Of a DNA stretch of 33,421 bases, positions 33,128 to 33,421 are shown piece by piece (the stretch's first letter is position 1; every line of letters begins with the position of its first letter). The stretch is taken from positions 1 through 33,421 of the forward strand of contig CATJOY010000015.1 of assembly GCA_949741925.1 (NCBI GenBank), written 5' to 3'. The notes beneath the pieces were generated by a model that searched no databases, was not told the origin of the DNA, and saw only the letters and a list, made by a program, of their open reading frames with translations. This DNA comes from an uncultured Desulfovibrionaceae bacterium. GTDB lineage: Bacteria; Desulfobacterota; Desulfovibrionia; Desulfovibrionales; Desulfovibrionaceae. A program made the translations under genes and the position numbers.

Positions 33128-33421
33128 ATGGTCGACACCTGCAGCGTGTATCTCCAGCGCACGACGCCTCAACGTGTGGGGACACTCAGGCTGAACCATA
33201 CCAGGGGCAAGCTTTCTTCCGTCTTTTCCTATGCGACCGAGTGGCTTCAGGCCCCGCAGGCGTTTGCTCTGAGTCCGGATCTGCCGTTCGACCTGTACCC
33301 CAAAACCTGCGAAGGACTTTTTCTCTGTTTTCAGGATTGTTCGCCTGACCGCTGGGGCAAGGCGCTTCTCCGCCGACAGGAAAGCGCGCGGGCCGAAGCG
33401 GAAAACCGCAAGCCGCGCACC
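33128..33421 (+). CDS. hipA: HipA-like serine/threonine kinase toxin (5' part, cut by window edge)
   Basis: Ninety-eight codons from ATG 33128 to the window end. The N-terminal subdomain features of HipA are clear: a short beta-rich start (CSVYLQRTTPQRVGTLRL), then FALSPDLPFD, EGLFLCFQDCSPDRWGKALLRRQE, ending in a basic helix. In HipA this N-terminal part leads to the kinase core that phosphorylates glutamyl-tRNA synthetase in E. coli; the core is outside the window, so activity cannot be judged. It begins 1 nt after hipB. Translated by hand from the sequence, with no stop before the edge. Confidence 0.88.
   Translation, partial: MVDTCSVYLQRTTPQRVGTLRLNHTRGKLSSVFSYATEWLQAPQAFALSPDLPFDLYPKTCEGLFLCFQDCSPDRWGKALLRRQESARAEAENRKPRT

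Noticed and set aside
1..33421. CRISPR array, rRNA, tRNA genes or complete insertion sequence
   Set aside because: No regularly spaced direct repeats, no rRNA-like or tRNA-like segments and no intact transposase could be found by reading.

Overview
The window looks like chromosomal DNA of a Gram-negative, motile, anaerobic deltaproteobacterium, most likely a member of the Desulfovibrionaceae. The reasons are Desulfovibrio-like HisH/HisF, FliM and Fur sequences, LPS genes (kdsB and a heptosyltransferase-type GT9), a DUF4445-type [2Fe-2S] ASKHA protein, ferredoxin-type clusters, moderately high GC, and GC-rich hairpin repeats between genes. This assignment is inference; no rRNA gene is present. 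The numbers used to align key residues with model proteins come from memory of those families.

Layout. 249-2445: a flavin/ferredoxin fusion protein and a divergent SDF-family symporter. 2859-4871 (minus): a two-gene DNA-repair-type radical SAM pair (TIGR03916 then TIGR03915) behind a perfect 24-bp AT palindrome. 5255-7719 (minus): kdsB, a TPR gene and panB in one unit ending in a clear terminator. 8075-9485 (plus): hisH-hisF. 9604-10467 (minus): an unknown membrane-anchored protein. 10784-14083 (plus): a CoA-transferase and a lone acetolactate synthase large subunit. 14199-15290 (minus): a FUSC-type membrane protein. 15728-16444 (plus): an orphan MotB-like protein with a recognisable promoter. 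16625-18098 (minus): fur and fliM, separated from motB by a strong two-way terminator. 18560-24153 (plus): a RACo-like protein, an Rsm22-type methyltransferase, an exported zinc phospholipase-C-like protein and a translationally coupled DUF697 membrane protein. 24167-27804 (minus): a DASS transporter, a Crp-domain histidine kinase and a stand-alone receiver protein. 28562-30480 (minus): metF and a GT9 glycosyltransferase overlapping by ATGA, with an operator-like palindrome upstream. 30944-31870 (plus): an exported phosphodiester-glycosidase-like protein. 31871 to the right end: an AT-richer segment, a truncated tyrosine integrase, and a hipB-hipA pair cut by the window edge, which looks like the edge of an accessory island.

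How the genes fit together. Most units are housekeeping: branched-chain amino acid and pantothenate precursors (ilvB, panB), one-carbon metabolism (metF supplies methyl-THF; PanB uses methylene-THF), histidine synthesis, LPS core, flagellar switch and motor. The accessory signals are the radical SAM pair with its palindrome, the transporter/kinase/receiver unit, the composite interspersed repeat in several intergenic regions, and the integrase-hipBA end.
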